Below the pieces are notes generated by a model that saw only the letters and a program-made list of their open reading frames with translations, was not told where the DNA came from and did no database searches. 64,000 nucleotides of DNA from assembly GCA_963808545.1 (NCBI GenBank), contig CAWEGB010000011.1, positions 434,001-498,000 of the forward strand, read 5' to 3'. Within the stretch, counting starts at the first letter, position 1. Each line of letters opens with the position of its first letter. Positions 62,401-64,000 of this stretch are shown in pieces. The translations under genes and the position numbers were made by a program. This stretch comes from JACVRW01 sp963808545 (GTDB taxonomy: Bacteria > Actinomycetota > Thermoleophilia > Solirubrobacterales > Thermoleophilaceae).

Positions 62401-62514
62401 CCCGGAAATGCGAGGTCCAGGGGACGCCAGGCAAGGACGCAGGGAGCCGGAATAGCAGCGCTATTTCGGCGACTGAGGACGCCGCATGGCGGTTCCTGGA
62501 CCCGCAGTTTCGGG
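62401..62514. ncRNA. Highly structured intergenic element (candidate RNA or palindromic repeat)
   Basis: Bases 62401-62421 and 62495-62514 form an outer stem of about 19 pairs with one bulged A and one mismatch; its core GGTCCAGG/CCTGGACC is perfect. Inside, 62446-62456 and 62460-62470 form an 11-pair hairpin with a 3-base loop, including AATAGC/GCTATT and one G-U pair. A third small hairpin is CCGC-ATG-GCGG near 62482-62492. GGACGC recurs three times in the internal part. The element lies in the 168-bp gap after coxC and has no coding signature. It could be a processed leader or attenuator, or one copy of a dispersed repeat. Confidence 0.55.
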
Positions 62515-62547
62515 TGGAACGTTGAGAGAAGGTCCATTGGTCCGGCC

Positions 62548-62658
62548 GTGATCAATCCGCTGCGCTCCGAGCAGGATGCCTTTCGCTTCCTGATCTACGT
62601 CGTGGTCGTGGTGGCCGTTCTGCTGGCCATCGTGTTCGCCGTGCGCGCGCTGTCGTGA
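62548..62658 (+). CDS. 36-aa single-helix membrane peptide
   Basis: From GTG 62548 it reads INPLRSEQDAFRFLIYVVVV followed by a hydrophobic run VAVLLAIVFAVRALS. It has one transmembrane helix with a short amphipathic N-terminus. Its stop overlaps the GTG of the next gene (GTGA), and it follows the structured element by 33 bases. Translation looks genuine; function is unknown. Confidence 0.6.
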   Translation: MINPLRSEQDAFRFLIYVVVVVAVLLAIVFAVRALS

Positions 62659-63428
62659 CGCCGGCGGCGTTCGGAGCCGACCTCGAGCTCGCCGAGCGGG
62701 CGGCCCGGGCCGCGGCCGAGCTGCTGATGGACTACTACGGCCGCCCGCCGGAGGGCCTCGGCTCCAAGTCCTCGGCCACGGACCTGGTGTCAGACGCCGA
62801 CCGGGAGGCCGAGCGGGTGGTCCGCGAGCTCCTGGCCGGAGAGCGTCCCGACGACGGCCTGCTGGCGGAGGAGGGCTCAGACGTCAGAGCGGCCAGCGGG
62901 CGGCGCTGGCTCGTCGACCCACTCGACGGCACGGTCAACTTTCTCTACGGGTTTCCCGCCTGGGCGGTGAGCGTGGCGCTGGAGGACGCCGAGGGCGCGG
63001 CCGTGGGGGTGGTGCTCGACCCCGTGGCCGACGAGTGCTTCACCGCGGTGCGTGGTGAGGGAGCCAGGCTGAACGGCACCCCGGCGTCGGTCACAGGTGA
63101 AACCGACCTGGGCCAGGCGATGGTGGCCACCGGCTTCTCCTACCAGACCGAGCGCCGAGTGCAGCAGGCCCACCTGCTCCTCGACGTGCTACCGCGCGTC
63201 CGCGACATCCGGCGCGCCGGGGCGGCCGCCCTGGACCTCTGCTACGTGGCCGCGGGGCGCGTGGACGCGTACTACGAGCGCGGCCTGAACGAGTGGGACT
63301 GGGCCGCAGGCCGGCTCATCCTCGTGGAGGCCGGCGGTGTGGTGGCCGACCTCGACGGCGACCCTCACGGCGTGGTGGGAGCGGCGACGATCGAGCTGCA
63401 GGAGGCGCTGCTCGCCCTGGTGCGCTGA
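62655..63428 (+). CDS. Inositol monophosphatase-family phosphatase
   Basis: A 257-aa Mg2+/Li+-sensitive-type sugar phosphatase. LLAEEGSDV gives the first metal Glu (Glu72/73), WLVDPLDGTVNFLYGFPAWAVS the DPxDGT core (Asp88, Asp91), and GLNEWDWAAGRLILVEAGG the C-terminal WDxAAG motif. Substrates in the family include inositol 1-phosphate, fructose 1,6-bisphosphate and histidinol phosphate; which one applies is not deducible. Start is GTG 62655, coupled to the 36-aa peptide. Confidence 0.92.
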   Translation: MTPAAFGADLELAERAARAAAELLMDYYGRPPEGLGSKSSATDLVSDADREAERVVRELLAGERPDDGLLAEEGSDVRAASGRRWLVDPLDGTVNFLYGFPAWAVSVALEDAEGAAVGVVLDPVADECFTAVRGEGARLNGTPASVTGETDLGQAMVATGFSYQTERRVQQAHLLLDVLPRVRDIRRAGAAALDLCYVAAGRVDAYYERGLNEWDWAAGRLILVEAGGVVADLDGDPHGVVGAATIELQEALLALVR

Positions 63429-63429
63429 G

Positions 63430-63442
63430 GGCGGCGCGCCCT
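63430..63442. terminator. Compact GC hairpin between convergent genes
   Basis: GGGCG-GCG-CGCCC (63430-63442) starts right after the phosphatase stop, followed by further GC-rich partial dyads. The gap to the convergent cytochrome c gene is 110 bp. No T-tract is present; it is a plausible terminator for the phosphatase transcript. Confidence 0.4.
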
Positions 63443-63538
63443 GCGCTCCGCTCGTGCCTGCGCGGCGGGTCTGGGGGTGGTTCGATTGGCCGGGGAAGGG
63501 GTGGGGACCACCGTTCGACCCCGCAGCGAGCGGCCGGC

Positions 63539-64000
63539 TCAGCCGCCCGGATTCAGCAGATATTCGGTGAGCGTATCCAGCTGCTTGTCGCTCAGCCGGC
63601 CATCGTATGACGGCATCGCGCCGCCGAAGCCCTCGACCTGGAAGTCCTGGGGCTGCAGGATGGACTGGCGTACGTAGTCCTCGGCCGACGTGCCCGGCTG
63701 GCGGTCGCCCGCCGCCGCGGCCAGCTCGTCCAGGCTGGGTCCGATGTTGGCCTGGCTGCCGGCCGGGCCGAACGTGTGACAGCCGCCGCAGCCGGCCGCC
63801 GTGAAGATCTGCTCGCCGGTCTTGGCGTCGCCCAGGCCGGCCTCGGCGAGGGCGCCCTGATCTTCGCCCGAGCGCCCCGAGGCGTAGGCCACGTAGGCGG
63901 CCACGTCGGCGGCCAGCTGGCCCTCCACCAGCCCCGCCGGCATGGTGCTGCTCTTGCGGGGATGGGCGATCTGGGACTCGACTATCCCCTTGACCGTGTC
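63539..64000 (-). CDS. c-type cytochrome, 5' end beyond window
   Basis: The reading frame is open to base 64000, so the N-terminus is missing. The C-terminal domain has the haem site FTAAGCGGCHTFGPAG (CxxCH) and an axial Met in GGAMPSYDGRLSDKQLDTL. The part nearest the edge, STMPAGLVEGQLAADVAAYVA, looks like the end of a preceding cytochrome c domain, so the whole protein may be dihaem. It is a natural electron donor candidate for the nearby oxidases. It converges with the phosphatase gene. Confidence 0.85.
   Translation of the reverse strand, partial: DTVKGIVESQIAHPRKSSTMPAGLVEGQLAADVAAYVAYASGRSGEDQGALAEAGLGDAKTGEQIFTAAGCGGCHTFGPAGSQANIGPSLDELAAAAGDRQPGTSAEDYVRQSILQPQDFQVEGFGGAMPSYDGRLSDKQLDTLTEYLLNPGG

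Noticed and set aside
63478..63530. GGTTCGATTGG and a later TTCGACCCC reminiscent of a tRNA T-loop
   Set aside because: The flanking bases do not form a T-arm stem, and no acceptor, D or anticodon arms can be built around it on either strand.

Overview
The window is about 64 kb of very GC-rich, gene-dense bacterial chromosome with strong G/C preference at third codon positions, many GTG/TTG starts and many stop/start overlaps (ATGA, GTGA, TGATG, TAATG). Gene content (OpcA, actinobacterial-type AcnA, deazaflavin-type nitroreductase, SCP2 and R2lox modules, an LPxTG-like surface protein, two aa3-type oxidases) points to a Gram-positive high-GC actinobacterium. A Thermoleophilia/Solirubrobacterales-like organism is my best guess, but that is inference from gene content, not from a marker gene. 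I see no tRNA, rRNA, CRISPR array, insertion sequence, prophage or plasmid gene.

Layout. 1-2.6 kb: a TetR regulator running off the left edge, a 28-bp operator-like palindrome and its divergent SRPBCC-like target, a cysteine-desulfurase-like protein and a truncated MFS transporter. 2.6-13 kb: aconitase, an AlkZ-like winged-helix protein, a PHP metallohydrolase, an EamA exporter, a DSD1-like PLP enzyme and two translationally coupled secreted sulfatases. 13-20 kb: a CoA-transferase/GNAT fusion, a shortened cyclase-ATPase, a 481-bp stretch without a confident gene, then the downstream end of a four-gene operon (PAP2 phosphatase, flippase-like membrane protein, thioredoxin reductase, aldonolactone oxidase; 22.2 to 17.7 kb). 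22-28.5 kb: an LPxTG-like protein, an SCP2-SCP2-R2lox fusion, a metallo-beta-lactamase-fold hydrolase, an EamA/MocR divergent pair and an enoyl-CoA hydratase-family enzyme.

28.5-33 kb holds the first cytochrome oxidase operon (ctaC-ctaD-ctaA-ctaB), an A1-type aa3 oxidase with its haem A synthesis genes. 33.1-45 kb, minus strand, is one long operon for glucose 6-phosphate and the pentose phosphate pathway: ROK glucokinase, transketolase, transaldolase/phosphoglucose isomerase fusion, 6-phosphogluconate dehydrogenase, G6P dehydrogenase, OpcA, 6-phosphogluconolactonase and a GH15 trehalase/glucoamylase. A second ROK kinase is divergent from it.

46-57.8 kb is mixed: patatin phospholipase, a possible DUF1801/nuclease chimera, an orphan anti-sigma-like zinc-finger protein, a DsbA-like protein, a convincing ACC deaminase, a double-VOC protein, a Ddn-like protein, YceI, a secreted GH31 glycosidase preceded in frame by an antiporter remnant, a MepA-like peptidase, small membrane proteins, a CBS protein and an AraC-type regulator. 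57.9-64 kb holds a second, A2-type caa3 oxidase (coxB with fused cytochrome c, coxA, a duplicated USP-like protein, coxC). It is followed by a strongly structured intergenic element, a 36-aa membrane peptide, an inositol monophosphatase-family enzyme and a cytochrome c running off the right edge.

Most noteworthy: the SCP2-SCP2-R2lox fusion, the structured element at 62401-62514, two oxidases of different proton-channel type about 30 kb apart with a USP-like gene inside the caa3 operon, the CoA-transferase/GNAT fusion with Asp where the catalytic Glu is expected, and the ACC deaminase. All family calls come from reading motifs by eye; no database search was run.
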